This document shows, one piece after another, positions 8,335 through 17,766 of a stretch of 64,000 nt of DNA. The notes beneath the pieces were generated by a model, which searched no databases, was not told the DNA's origin, and saw nothing but the letters and a program-made list of their open reading frames with translations. The stretch lies in the NCBI GenBank assembly GCA_020635905.1, contig JACJYV010000002.1, forward strand, positions 1,116,001 to 1,180,000, given 5' to 3'. Every line of letters starts with the position of its first letter. Within the stretch, counting starts at the first letter, position 1. Position numbers and translations under genes: made by a program. The stretch comes from Bacteroidia bacterium. GTDB lineage: Bacteria > Bacteroidota > Bacteroidia > J057 > JADKCL01.

Positions 8335-8943
8335 TCAATTTATTCCAATTAACTGATTGTCAGCCTTTCTGGCTTTTCCAGTTTTGCTGTCAATAATAAT
8401 CGTCTCAGCAATTCGACCGCCTTGGATTTCGCTCCATCTATGTATTTCCCAATACATTCTCCCTTCAGAATAGGTTTGTTGTACCTCAATATCGGGCATT
8501 ATGAAACCATTTTCTCTGGCGATTTCAATTGCACCGTAGTATGAGATTGGGAACTTCTTTTCGTAATCAACAATGCTGTCCAAATTTCCATGGTAAGAGT
8601 AATATTTCCATTCTCCAATGTGGTGATGGTTTGATGTTGTCATTTTGCCGACCTCTTTGAGTTGACCATTTTCATAAAACTCTTTCCATAAATCTACTTT
8701 AATTCTCTTATCTGAGATTGCTTCAATGTATAACTTTCCATTGTTGTGCCTTCTTCTTACAACGGCGAAATGGAGGCTATCAAAGTAAACTCTTTCACCC
8801 AAATCATCTTTCACCGTGTCCGCTCCCGTACTCAAGACCATACTGTCTTTAGCTGAGTGAGTTTCCAAAGTTTGGTCGGATTGCCTGTTGCGCAAACAGG
8901 ATGTGATCAATAACAATAAAAATATCTTGGATAGATTCTTCAT
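8335..8943 (-). CDS. lipoprotein with YwqK/MORN-like repeat, 202 aa
   Basis: SPII signal MKNLSKIFLLLLITSC with Cys16. The central part reads WKEFYENGQLKEVGKM followed by IGEWKYYSYHGNLDSIVDYEK, two units of the MORN-variant repeat typical of YwqK-family proteins (often annotated as antitoxins in toxin-antitoxin or polymorphic-toxin immunity loci). The C-terminal ~55 residues contain a PepSY-like stretch (GRMYWEIHRWSE...AETIIIDSKTGKA). It is first in a compact three-gene minus-strand run with the regulatory-domain protein and the ADP-ribosylglycohydrolase. An immunity role is possible but unsupported, as no toxin gene is adjacent. Confidence 0.7.
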   Translation of the reverse strand: MKNLSKIFLLLLITSCLRNRQSDQTLETHSAKDSMVLSTGADTVKDDLGERVYFDSLHFAVVRRRHNNGKLYIEAISDKRIKVDLWKEFYENGQLKEVGKMTTSNHHHIGEWKYYSYHGNLDSIVDYEKKFPISYYGAIEIARENGFIMPDIEVQQTYSEGRMYWEIHRWSEIQGGRIAETIIIDSKTGKARKADNQLIGIN

Positions 8944-9040
8944 TTCATTTTGGCTCTAAAGCTATGTCTATGAGCAGAGGCGATCCTGAATATTCCTACT
9001 GATGCCCTTGCTCTATAGGCCTGTGTTAAGTCCATTTTTA

Positions 9041-11662
9041 TTACTTATTTCCCCCCAAAATCACCATTTTCTGTTGTCGCCATTTCGTGGAATCCTTAAT
9101 TATCATAAAGTAGATCCCTTTAGGAATACCTTTAAGTGAGTAATAGGCGGGGGCGGAAGGGTTTTGGATTTTTTCCCGGCGAACCCAACGCCCTTGCATA
9201 TCCAAAAACTCAACGGTTACCATATCATCCCATTCAGAATTGATCTCAATCCAACAATAATCTCCAGCTGGATTTGGGTATGCAATTCTACAACTTGGAC
9301 CACATTCAGTGGGTGAAATGGTGTTAATGGTAGAGTTTGTCCTGACCGGTTCGTTAAAATCAAAATAGATGTTCACCGAATTCGGAAATTCATGAAAATC
9401 AGGAAGAAGAGGATCAAGTTTTATCCTGTATATTATGAAACCATTTGACTCAAGTTGGTTTGCCCCGGAATCGGGAAGTAAAATATTATCAAATGTAAAT
9501 ACAAGTTTCCTGTTACCTGTAGAGGAAACCTCGCAATCATGACTGATCCCCAAAATTTCAATCGTTTTAATATCCAATCCTAATGGAATTTCATCAGTTA
9601 CTACCACCCGGAACGCAGTATTGGTTCCCGTATTCTGGAACCTGATTTTGTAAACAAGATGATCCTGGTCTCTGCCTATATATCCTCTTTGTCCCAGGCC
9701 TCTTGGTTCAACCCGAAGATCGTTTGGATCATAGGACCCTGTGGTTGTGTCTTCTAAAATGAGCGTATTATCAACTGGCACCAAATCTCCGGGAATCGGG
9801 TTGATTGTTATTTGGTTTGAAACGGCATCGCCTAATGGTGTGGAGGCACTCAAGGTTGTATTTATCTTTATCTGCCCAAATTGGAAGGGATGGAATAAGT
9901 TCAAATTCCAGGTGAGTTGGTTTCCCTGGATATTGGTTGGGGGCGGAGTCGATGAATTAAAGGTCAATAAAGAGTCCAGGCTCACAGAAATATTTGAATT
10001 AACCGCTTGAGTACCGAAGTTGCCATAAACCAAATTAAATCCAACGTTGAAGCCAGGCATAAAGGCTGTATGAGTCCCCTGAATAAATAAATCTGGTCCA
10101 ACAAGGAATGGAATCATTCCAAAATTGTTTCCAGCACAAGTTGAATCAGGCTGTAAGTTAATATTTATGGTATCAATTTGACAGGAATGGGACCATGCAG
10201 GAGGCTGGGGGTGAGTTATAGAATACTGACCGGAATACTTAGCGAGAGAATAATCCCCATTTGCCTTTGTAAAATACAAATCGTCGCTATTTACCAGGAT
10301 TGGTTGGTATGGGTAAGCTGGTTCATTGATCTCAGGAGTACAGGAATTATTCCCATCCAGGTACACTTTCCCAAGAATATTCGGCTCGCAGTCAATACAA
10401 TATTTACGAATTCGGAATTCTTGAATTGTAGAAGGAGATGGGGGTTTTCTCCTTAAATAGGCTAAGTAAAAACTTCCTAATGGGTCTGCTATCAAGCTTT
10501 TGAAAGTCCAATTTAATTCATCAACATCGGGAATAAGGTCATTTCCTATATGGTTTCCATTTTGATCGAAAACGGAGACAAAAGCAGGAGGCCAATTGAT
10601 CCCATTTTGAATATCAGTTGTTCCATTGATCACCACAAACTTATCCCCAATTACTAATAAGTCGAACACATCCAAAGATGCATTTAGGATTCCCAACTCA
10701 GCTGAGCTTTCCCACAATAAATTTCCGCTGAGATCCTTTTTGACCAAAAAAACCTCATTCCCTGCTCTTTTTACGAAATAAATAGAACTATCCGGTCCAA
10801 GAGCAGTGCCTGTTCTGGGGAGGAGGTTTCCCAATGGTTTGTCAACCAGCTTGTTTCCTGAAGAATCAAATTTGAGAAAGCTATCTCCTGTTTGCCGGAC
10901 CAAATAGGTGTTTTTCGATTCATCAATAAGAATATCTGCTGAATGATATTGAGGAGAGGAAACATCTTTCATCCATAATTGGTTGCCAGCAGTATCCAAA
11001 CAATAAAGGTGATTTAAGTGCCATGGTATATAGCGATGATAGACCATCACACGACCTTTTTTAGCTTCAATATTTCCTGTGGTATTGTATTGGTCAGCTT
11101 TTGACCATGAACGATGCCATCTCAGGTTTCCGTTAATATCGAATTTAAAAACATTCAGAATTTCAATATTTGCGGAATCAGTTCTGAAAAGCGTATACGT
11201 ATTTCCTTTTTCATCTGTGGATGCATCCCTGAATTGAATCTCTTGATTCCAACACATTGATTTCGTGAGTAATGAATCCCCTGTCAGACTCACCTTTAAG
11301 CACCTAAGGCAGCCATCATAGCTCCTTTCCAGGTAAAGGTAGGATGAATCTGGAAGGATAGTAGTGTAAATCAGACTTTCATATGAATCTGAAATCTTTA
11401 AACCTCGTTTCCATTCAACAGTTCCTTCGGGTGATAACCTGATAATGTTTACTGGAGGGACTGAATTTGAGGGAAATAGGTTGTGTTTTCCAAAATACCC
11501 ATAGATATTTCCATCCGCATCAATATCAAGGCCAGGATATGAATAGGTACTTCCCAGAGTAAACTCTCCCATCTTGGCTTCCCACATGCGATAGATTTGA
11601 GAAAAAACCATCAAAGGAAGAAATAGCAGAACTCCACAAAAGATGATTTTTATTCGGGTCAT
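9041..11662 (-). CDS. large T9SS-sorted cell-surface protein, 873 aa
   Basis: A signal peptide (KIIFCGVLLFLPLMVFSQ) follows the ATG at 11662. The first ~430 residues are a series of short beta repeats (DADGNIYGYFG, DEKGNTYTLFR, GPDSSIYFVKR) that look like a beta-propeller. A Cys-containing linker (KYCIDCEPNILGKVYLDGN) follows. Then comes a repeat domain with SYDPNDLRVEPRG and VYKIRFQNTGTNTAFRVVVTD, the DUF11/DUF7619-type module common in Bacteroidota surface proteins. It ends in a type A T9SS sorting domain (IAYPNPAGDYCWIEI, GIPKGIYFMIIKD, QQKMVILGGNK). It is predicted to be exported and anchored. Its ligand is unknown. Confidence 0.85.
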   Translation of the reverse strand: MTRIKIIFCGVLLFLPLMVFSQIYRMWEAKMGEFTLGSTYSYPGLDIDADGNIYGYFGKHNLFPSNSVPPVNIIRLSPEGTVEWKRGLKISDSYESLIYTTILPDSSYLYLERSYDGCLRCLKVSLTGDSLLTKSMCWNQEIQFRDASTDEKGNTYTLFRTDSANIEILNVFKFDINGNLRWHRSWSKADQYNTTGNIEAKKGRVMVYHRYIPWHLNHLYCLDTAGNQLWMKDVSSPQYHSADILIDESKNTYLVRQTGDSFLKFDSSGNKLVDKPLGNLLPRTGTALGPDSSIYFVKRAGNEVFLVKKDLSGNLLWESSAELGILNASLDVFDLLVIGDKFVVINGTTDIQNGINWPPAFVSVFDQNGNHIGNDLIPDVDELNWTFKSLIADPLGSFYLAYLRRKPPSPSTIQEFRIRKYCIDCEPNILGKVYLDGNNSCTPEINEPAYPYQPILVNSDDLYFTKANGDYSLAKYSGQYSITHPQPPAWSHSCQIDTININLQPDSTCAGNNFGMIPFLVGPDLFIQGTHTAFMPGFNVGFNLVYGNFGTQAVNSNISVSLDSLLTFNSSTPPPTNIQGNQLTWNLNLFHPFQFGQIKINTTLSASTPLGDAVSNQITINPIPGDLVPVDNTLILEDTTTGSYDPNDLRVEPRGLGQRGYIGRDQDHLVYKIRFQNTGTNTAFRVVVTDEIPLGLDIKTIEILGISHDCEVSSTGNRKLVFTFDNILLPDSGANQLESNGFIIYRIKLDPLLPDFHEFPNSVNIYFDFNEPVRTNSTINTISPTECGPSCRIAYPNPAGDYCWIEINSEWDDMVTVEFLDMQGRWVRREKIQNPSAPAYYSLKGIPKGIYFMIIKDSTKWRQQKMVILGGNK

Positions 11663-11777
11663 TTTTGGCACTTTTTACAGTTTAGTAAGTTTTTGTGAAT
11701 TTTTTCAAAATTTCAATGTTTTTCTCTCTTGGACTTAACGACACGTTTAGCCGGGGTGCGAGCGGAGCGAGCATCTA

Positions 11778-12976
11778 GTGTCTCGTCAATCTTCAATTGA
11801 CGGATAAAGCCGTTTGAGTTTGATTCGGGCATCCTTTGTTGTGAAGCGCCAGTTTATTTTGCAGTCCTTCTGGTTTCGGGCATCTTGCCAGGCTTTTACC
11901 TCCCTGATAATTTCCTGAAGATTATCGATCCTTCTGTTCAGACATTGACCATTAAGGACGTTCAGCTCAATTTCTGCCATGTTTAGCCAGCTTCCATGTT
12001 TGGGTGTATAAACAAATTCAAACCTGTCCCAAACCCGTTTGGCTTCTTCCGGGGCAAAAGCCTCATACAATGAACTTGGATGGTGGGTATTGAGATTGTC
12101 CATTACCAATGTGATCTTTTCAGCTTCAGGATAGTCATTGTCCGCAATTTCCCTCACAAATTCTGCCCAATCTTTTTTGGTTTTTCCGCTCAGTTACTTT
12201 CACCCTCCTCTTTCCTGCCAAAGGCTCGTTCGACATAAAGATATTGCAGGTGCCACATCGCTTATACTCATAATCTATTCTTTTGGGAGCGCCCTTCTTC
12301 ATTGGGACAGTAACTCTGGTTTCAGAAATGAGTTGCTTGGGTGATTCATCCATGCAAACCACCGGGTTTTTTGCCGAAAAGGGCGTTTGTAGACATCCAG
12401 GACCATTTCCATGTTAGTACGAATTCCGAATTTTGCTTTGGCGGGATGACCCAGCCCTCAACTTTCCAGGGTTTTAATTCGTTTTTTAAAAGTTGACGAA
12501 CCGTTTCATGGGAAATTTTATCCACGTAATTCAATTCTACGGCCTTATCCGCCAACATTCGCAAGGACCATTTGGAAAATCCCTCAGGGGGATCACCACA
12601 ACTCAACGCGATCAAATGAGCCTCCAAATCCCCGTCAATCTTACTATGGTATTCACGCGAGGACTTTCTGCGACTTAAACAGGCTTCGAGACCTTCTTCA
12701 ACGAATTGCTTTTTAATCCGGTCAATTGTCCGCATCCCGATCTTCAAAACTTTCGCAATCGCCTCATTGGTAAGCTTTTCAACCTGATACTCGCCCTCAT
12801 CAGTATTCAGCAAAACATAGGCACTGCGATAAGTTTTGGCACTATGTTTCCCTTTGTGGATGATGGACATCAATTCTTCCCGTTCAGGGGAGGTCAAGGT
12901 TACAACGTAAATGTTTGGCATATCTTTTTTTGCAAAGATAGGCACAATTTACGTCATTTTAAAATTGACAAGACAC
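11778..12976 (-). mobile_element. IS630-family element, decayed
   Basis: The ends are imperfect inverted repeats: GTGTCTCGTCAATCTT at the left and GTGTCTTGTCAATTTT (reverse strand) at the right, with 21 of 25 positions alike when extended. TA dinucleotides flank both ends (11776-11777 and 12977-12978), as expected for IS630/Tc1 insertion into TA. The single transposase gene reads right to left and is broken by frameshifts, so the element is not autonomous. Confidence 0.85.
11786..12921 (-). pseudogene. IS630-family transposase, frameshifted
   Basis: Three frames together give a complete IS630 transposase. Bases 12346-12921 carry the N-terminal helix-turn-helix and linker (LTSPEREELMSIIHKGKHSAKTY..., LKIGMRTIDRIKK). 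Bases 12135-12362 carry the first catalytic Asp (VCMDESPKQL). Bases 11786-12157 carry the second Asp (LVMDNLNTHHPSSLYEAF) and the Glu (SWLNMAEIELN). At least two frameshifts separate the parts, one upstream of CMDES and one after KVTERK. All three DDE residues survive in the sequence, so decay looks recent or could partly reflect programmed frameshifting, although two shifts make that unlikely. Confidence 0.85.
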
Positions 12977-13005
12977 TAGGCTACACCTGTGTTGTGCTCA
13001 TTTTC

Positions 13006-13501
13006 TTAGATTCCATTAAAATCAATTGCAATCAAATCGATCAAGTGATCTGGGAACAATATTTTTGGCATGTTTAATCTTGAGAAAATCGGCAGATTAT
13101 TGCCTTGAAGAATTATGTCACCATTTGCATAAGTTGCATGAATAACATTCGACTTTCTGAAGTAATCTTTGGGAATTTTATTCCTTGCGAATGGATTATG
13201 AAAGAGAAACAACCCATCAGTTAGCTCTTCAGGGTTTTCTTTAGTCACTTCTTGTATTTTGAAAAATGGAGGTTCGTAATCATTTCGAATATTAATCAGT
13301 CTATTGGGAGTTGAAGAGATTCCATTTAGGGATATCAAGAGCGAGGTCAGTTTTCCCAGGGTTGTGGTACACGAAAAAAGTATTCCTGAAATATGTTCAA
13401 AAGAAGAATTTTTAAACAATCCTATCCGAATTTCAGAATCCGTTCCAGGTTTGGTTATTTCTCCAGTTGTGGCATAGGTGTTACTTAGAGGCCTATAATA
13501 C
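13006..13501 (-). pseudogene. 5'-truncated hypothetical gene next to IS66
   Basis: A minus-strand frame of about 165 codons (YYRPLSNTYATTGEITKPG... to ...LIAIDFNGI) is cut at its 5' side exactly at the IS66 left end at 13502. The frame appears to continue into the IS only because that strand is open by chance. No start codon is available inside the remaining fragment apart from late Met codons. Text such as GILFSCTTTLGKLTSLLISLNGI suggests a folded protein, but no family was recognised. It is probably non-functional. Confidence 0.5.
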
Positions 13502-13559
13502 GTAAGCACCCGGCTAACCCCATCTAATTTAGCGGCCTGATTTTCCGGATTTTTGGTGC

Positions 13560-13898
13560 ATGGAAAAAACAACGCATTTAATCCCTGCCCTGGCCGATTC
13601 CCGGCTTGGCAGGCGAACCTCCGAAGAAATGTTCCCTTTGATTGAGTCCCAGGCGTCAAGTGGTTTGAGTCAGCGGCAGTTTTGTGAGGAAAGTGGGATT
13701 TCTGCGCACGTTTTCACTTACTGGCTGCGCAAATACAGAGTAACCCGAAGCGTTAATTCTGGCTTTTTGCGGCTCCCGGCACCTTCAAGTGGTCCTTCAG
13801 CCCCGATTCTTCTGGTTCTACACGGTGGGCATCGGTTGGAGTTTAGTGACAGGATTTCTCCCTGCTGGGTTGCTGAGTTGGTGCGAGAACTGAGCTGA
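13560..13898 (+). CDS. tnpA: IS66 accessory protein TnpA, 112 aa (copy 1)
   Basis: A small HTH protein with the pattern typical of IS66 TnpA: SGLSQRQFCEESGISAHVFTYWLRKYR is the helix-turn-helix, followed by a short Pro/Ser-rich linker and a C-terminal beta strand pair. The protein is identical to copy 2 (19830-20168). TnpA and TnpB are required for IS66 transposition, though their roles are poorly defined. It starts 58 bp inside the left end and is followed at once by tnpB. Confidence 0.88.
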   Translation: MEKTTHLIPALADSRLGRRTSEEMFPLIESQASSGLSQRQFCEESGISAHVFTYWLRKYRVTRSVNSGFLRLPAPSSGPSAPILLVLHGGHRLEFSDRISPCWVAELVRELS

Positions 13899-13901
13899 AA
13901 T

Positions 13902-14267
13902 GTGGGTCTTTGGAAGTCGCCGGTTTTTCTTTGGCGCGGGGTTACGGATATGCGTAAGTCCTTCAATGGTCTTTCTGCAATTGTTCGCAATGAAATGGGT
14001 GGACAATTAATGAGCGGAGACATATTTATTTTCGCCAATCGCCGCAGGGACAGGATCAAGCTTTTGTTGTGGGATCGGACGGGGTTCGTGATCTGGTACA
14101 AGCGCCTGGAGCAGGGAACTTTTGAGATTCCCCAAAGCGGGACGGGAGAGGTAAGCGAAGCTCAGTTGGTGCTGATCCTGGAAGGGATCGAACTGGGGTC
14201 AATTAGGCATCGGAAAGATACATTCATCATTGATTATCAACGATTTTTGTTGAAAAATGGGCAATGA
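13902..14267 (+). CDS. tnpB: IS66 Orf2 protein TnpB (copy 1), altered N-terminus
   Basis: Carries the IS66 Orf2 core: LWRGVTDMRKSFNGLSAIV, GDIFIFANRRRDRIKLLLWDRTGFVIWYKRLEQG. In this copy a run of five T (six in copy 2) shifts the frame near codon 10, so the core frame opens with a GTG at 13902; the natural ATG at 13900 is out of frame. The C-terminus here (HRKDTFIIDYQRFLLKNGQ) is the normal one and is lost in copy 2. Each copy therefore carries a different single-base error in tnpB. Confidence 0.82.
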   Translation: MGLWKSPVFLWRGVTDMRKSFNGLSAIVRNEMGGQLMSGDIFIFANRRRDRIKLLLWDRTGFVIWYKRLEQGTFEIPQSGTGEVSEAQLVLILEGIELGSIRHRKDTFIIDYQRFLLKNGQ

Positions 14268-14297
14268 AAATCATTTTTAAACAGCCAATTTCAGGCT

Positions 14298-15766
14298 GTG
14301 AACGCAGCAGTACTGGTCAGGAAAACGCCCTTGATTGGTGGCCAAGGTATCCCGGCTCGAAGCCCAGGTATCGGAGTTATTGCGCATAATCCATGGCCGT
14401 TCCAGCGAGCGGGTTGTCCCTGAGCCGCCCGCAGATGCAGATGGCTTTGTTTCCCGCCGATGGGGAAGCAGAAAAAACCGCAGCTCCTGCTGAGAAAGAG
14501 AAATCAGCTATATGAGCGAACCAAAGTCCGCAAAGAGAAGCCCTTCCGTCAGTTTCTTCCCGACGACCTTCCACTGAGGGATCGTGGTAAAGCCCGATTT
14601 CGATACTGCCGGACTGGTGATCATCGGCAAAGAGGTTACCAAAGAACTGGAATGGATCCCTATTGTGGTTTTAAGGTGGTTTGCTACATCCGCTACTAAA
14701 TACGCGGATCCGAACCGGGAGGAGGCTGGGGTGAAGATTGCCCCCTTACCATCGCGTCCCATCGAAAAGGCCATCGCAGGGCAGGTCTGCTTGCGCAGAT
14801 CATCATCGACAAGTTCGTTGACCACTTGCCCTTTTACCGGCAGGCCCGGCGATTCCGCCGGGCGGGATTCAACATCCGCTTTCTACTCTGGAAGGCTGGT
14901 TTAACCAATCCTGCGATCTGTTGACTATGCTTTATGACCTGCTGCTTGCCCATGTTTCCGGAGCGGATTACCTTCAGGGCGACGAGACTCCGCTCAGGGG
15001 TAATGTGTAGCCTGATAAAGGGAAGACCCACCTGGGGTATCACTGGATTTACCACGCCCCGGCAAAAAAGCTGGCAGTATTCGACTACCGAAAGGGCAGA
15101 AACCGGGCAGGCCCGCAAGAACGACTGAAGGAATTCAGAGGTTGGCTGCAAACCGATGGTTACTCCGTTTATGATGGGTTCGAAAAGCAGGACGGCATCC
15201 GCCTGATCGGTTGCTGGGCGCATGCACGCAGATATTTTGAACGCGCGTTGACCGTTTACCCGGATCACGCGGGAGGATGATCTCATGGATCCGGGCGCTG
15301 TACGCGATTGAGCGCAGCTCGAGGGAGGAAATCTCCCGCCCGAACAACGAAAGAAGCTCAGGGTAAGTCTGTCACTTCCCCATCCTGAAAAATATCGCCG
15401 GATGGTTGGTGGAGATGGAAATCAATCCGGTCTTCCTGCCTAAAGACCCATTGGGAAGGCGCATACATACCTGCGCAACCGCTTCGATTACCTGCTCCGC
15501 TACCTCGAAGAGGAAGGCTGGAAATTGACAATAATCTTGCCGAGAATCTGATCCGCCCCATTGCCGTCGGGCGGAAGAATTACCTGTTTGCCGGTTCCCA
15601 TCAGGGGCCAAAGGGCCGCTATGATTTATTCCCTTACAGCATCCTGCAAACTCAACGCAATAGACCCTTCCTCTACCTAAAGGACGTGCTCACACGACTT
15701 CCCAACCATAACATCCAAAACCTGCACGAATTACTCCCCTGCAATTGGGAACCGCTCAAAAATTGA
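14298..15766 (+). pseudogene. tnpC: IS66 transposase TnpC (copy 1), multiply frameshifted
   Basis: Fragments in all three frames match IS66 transposase and align with copy 2: a coiled-coil N-terminus (lost to a shift soon after the start), KPDFDTAGLVIIGKEVTKELEW, GADYLQGDETPLR with the first catalytic Asp, GWLQTDGYSVYDGF with the second, and EIDNNLAENLIRPIAVGRKNYLFAGS with the Glu. The end is ...LHELLPCNWEPLKN. At least six indels relative to copy 2 break the frame, many in homopolymers. A single active enzyme cannot be made. Confidence 0.85.
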
Positions 15767-15771
15767 CCGTT

Positions 15772-16151
15772 ATGTCTAAGAAATACATCTCCTATTCTGA
15801 TCAACTCGCCAGATTTATTGAACCCATTCTGGATAGGGAGGGGAAGACCAGGAATCACTCCTCTTCAAAGCTCAGATGGGCATGGTGGCCTGGAATTACT
15901 GCCTGTCCCAGGACCATGACTTCATACCCTACGCAAAGATGGGAGCAACCGATGCCTACCAAAGGGCTGCTGCACAAAGCACAAAATGGGAAAAATGGAT
16001 GAAGGGGTTGGTCCTGCGCAAACGGGCAAAATTCTCACAGTACACAAACTTCCTCGTCCTGGCGGAGATCAAGGACAAACCCGATGGGTCACAAACACTA
16101 TATGTAGAGTCTGCTCCGCTGGAGATTATGATGGGAAGACTACCGGAGTAG
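15772..16151 (+). pseudogene. IS66 passenger ORF (copy 1), frameshifted
   Basis: Starts MSKKYISYSDQLARFIEPILDREG, then loses one G in a G-run (four here, five in copy 2), which shifts the frame; the remainder resumes as MGMVAWNYCLSQDHDFIPYAKMGATDAYQ through to ...LEIMMGRLPE. Restored, it would be 126 aa. It sits 5 bp after tnpC, where some IS66 elements carry one extra gene. No function was recognised. Confidence 0.6.
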
Positions 16152-16184
16152 AAAATTAAAGGGTGGGGTTGGCCGGGTGCTTAC

Positions 16185-16276
16185 ATCCAGGGGACTTTTG
16201 GTGCCTTCAAATATTTTGGTGGTGACGTGGTTGTAAATCTTAATTGTTTTACTGCTTGCATGCCCTCATAAGGTTT
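16185..16276 (-). pseudogene. 3' fragment of a tyrosine recombinase (XerC/D-like)
   Basis: This strip between the two IS66 copies, read on the minus strand and joined to the fragment at 20227 across copy 2, continues the recombinase frame: ...DLRYIQTL-stop-GHASSKTIKIYNHVTTK...SPLD. It supplies the catalytic His (GHAS) and the Tyr nucleophile (IYNH) of the family. A TGA replaces the second Leu of the usual LLGH, so the gene was already dead or died after insertion. The 3' end is cut by IS66 copy 1 after SPLD. Confidence 0.75.
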
Positions 16277-16284
16277 GGATATAC
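16277..16284. repeat. 8-bp target duplication of IS66 copy 2 (left)
   Basis: GGATATAC here is repeated exactly at 20227-20234 on the other side of copy 2. Eight bp is the normal IS66 duplication length. Confidence 0.9.
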
Positions 16285-16317
16285 GTAAGCACCCGGCCAA
16301 CCCCACCCCTTAATTTT

Positions 16318-16504
16318 CTACTCCGGTAGTCTTCCCATCATAATCTCCAGCGGAGCAGACTCTACATATAGTGTTTGTGACCCATCGGGTTTGTCCTTGA
16401 TCTCCGCCAGGACGAGGAAGTTTGTGTACTGTGAGAATTTTGCCCGTTTGCGCAGGACCAACCCCTTCATCCATTTTTCCCATTTTGTGCTTTGTGCAGC
16501 AGCC
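16318..16504 (-). pseudogene. IS66 passenger ORF (copy 2), 3' part
   Basis: Carries the C-terminal half (from about AAAQSTKWEKWMKG to ...LEIMMGRLPE) of the passenger ORF whose 5' part is at 17767-17963. The two halves are separated by the nested IS3. Here the N-terminal half keeps the G-run frame (DREGEDQES), so this copy was intact before the IS3 arrived. Confidence 0.65.
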
Positions 16505-16539
16505 TGGAATTCCTACAAAAAAGTAGACAATTAGATTAG

Positions 16540-17400
16540 TCATGCCACCTTGGCATTTATTATCGACTCCAAATACTGTTGTGGGCTCCGATAACCGAGG
16601 CTTTGATGTAGACGTGCCCTATTGTACCATATTTCTATGTACTCAAATATTACCCTTTCCGCGTGGTTTCTTGTAGGAAAGTGGACTCCGTTTATCACCT
16701 CAGTTTTGAGTCCTTTGAAGAATGCTTCCGCTACCGCATTATCCCAGCAATCTCCTTTTCGGCTCATGCTTTGTCTGAATACCGAAATTTGGGCAAGCAG
16801 GGTTCTGAACTCTTCACAAGCGTATTGAACCCCTGATCTGAATGGAAGATGGTACCATCTTGTGGCTTTCTGTTATTCATTGCCATTCTGAATGCAGCAA
16901 CCACAGTGTCCTGAGCTGTCATCACTTTGCTCATAGACCATCCAATCACTCTTCGATCTCCCAGATCGATGATTACAGATCAGAAAACAACCACCCTGGT
17001 CTGTACGGATGAAGGTAATGTCCGAGACCCAGGCACGGGAGATCTGGCCTGGTTGAAATTGGCGTTGAAGCAAATTGGGACTCCTCCTGAAATTATGCTG
17101 GCTATCGGTGGTGAGCACATACTTACGTCTGTGCTTTGACTTAACCCCAGCTTTGCGCATTAATCGTTCAACTCTGGGAAGGGACACACGATATCCATTC
17201 ATGCGCAGAGTTTGGGTAATCCGGGAGCGCCGTAACTCTGCCTGGAAGCAGTATGAATCTTCTTGATCTGCCTCGTAAGTTCAGCATTTTCCAACTCTCG
17301 TTTGGAAGGGGCCGATTCAACCAACGGTAGTATCCCTGGCGGCTTACTTTGAGGACTTTGCATCTTCTCAACGGGGAAAAATTTTACGTTTGCCATTATA
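16540..17400 (-). pseudogene. IS3-family transposase OrfB, frameshifted
   Basis: Pieces in several frames rebuild an IS3 OrfB: CKVLKVSRQGYYRWLNRP at the N-terminus; MNGYRVSLPRVERLMRKAGVKSKHRRKY; AWVSDITFIRT with the first Asp; FHSDQG with the second; and CWDNAVAEAFFKGLKTE with the Glu, followed by HQSLGYRSPQQYLE. At least three frameshifts interrupt it. The family normally makes OrfAB by programmed -1 frameshifting at the OrfA/OrfB junction, but the shifts seen here lie inside OrfB and are inactivating. Confidence 0.82.
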
Positions 17401-17445
17401 AACTTGAATTTTTCCGTCTTTCCTGGAGAAGATGGCGATGGCCTT

Positions 17446-17709
17446 TTAGATCTCATGCTCCAATTTTACATCGGCCAATTCTTTGCGTAAGCGATCAATC
17501 TCTCGTTCCTCTTCGCTCATGGCCTTATTTCCGTTACCTGGAAAACTCTTATTCTTTCCATGATTAGCTAACTCGGAACGCCACCGGTAGATCAACTCTG
17601 GCCGAATCCCAAGTTCCTTGGCTAAATCCGTTACTTTTTCCACTTCAAAACTCCGCTCTATTACGCGAAGCTTGAACTCTCGATCAAATTTTCTTCTGTT
17701 TGTAGACAT
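17446..17709 (-). CDS. IS3-family OrfA (HTH transposase subunit), 87 aa
   Basis: Small HTH_Tnp_1-type protein: KFDREFKLRVIERSFEVEKVTDLAKELGIRPELIYRWRSE is the DNA-binding domain, and the C-terminal EEEREIDRLRKELADVKLEHEI is the leucine-zipper-like helix that continues into OrfB (family: ...LEREILKKA). The frame is intact. Its partner OrfB is broken, so the element is probably immobile. Confidence 0.85.
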   Translation of the reverse strand: MSTNRRKFDREFKLRVIERSFEVEKVTDLAKELGIRPELIYRWRSELANHGKNKSFPGNGNKAMSEEEREIDRLRKELADVKLEHEI

Positions 17710-17766
17710 GGTGAAAGATATTAATTAATGGATTAACTCACTGTCCACTTAAATGTAGGTATTCCA

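Larger units (their letters stand above)
13502..16184 (+). mobile_element. IS66-family element, copy 1
   Basis: It begins GTAAGCACCCGGC and ends GCCGGGTGCTTAC, a 13-bp perfect inverted repeat typical of IS66 ends (GTAAGC). Genes in order: tnpA, tnpB, a broken tnpC and a small extra ORF. Length is 2683 bp. The flanks (TATAATAC on the left, ATCCAGGG on the right) do not match, so the usual 8-bp target duplication is missing; an adjacent deletion or rearrangement is likely. It is nearly identical to copy 2, which lies 100 bp away in inverted orientation. Confidence 0.9.
16505..17766 (-). mobile_element. IS3-family element nested in IS66 copy 2
   Basis: The ends TGGAATTCCTAC (left) and GTAGGTATTCCA (right) form an imperfect inverted repeat with the TG...CA termini of the IS3 family. 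A GCC triplet at 16502-16504 and 17767-17769 is the likely 3-bp target duplication, and comparison with copy 1 (GCAGCCC without the insert) confirms the junction. It encodes OrfA and a broken OrfB on the minus strand. Length is 1262 bp. Confidence 0.88.

Noticed and set aside
13502..13659. Extension of the truncated gene at 13006 into the IS66 left end
   Set aside because: Those ~50 codons are antisense to tnpA and arise only because the insertion happens to keep the frame open.
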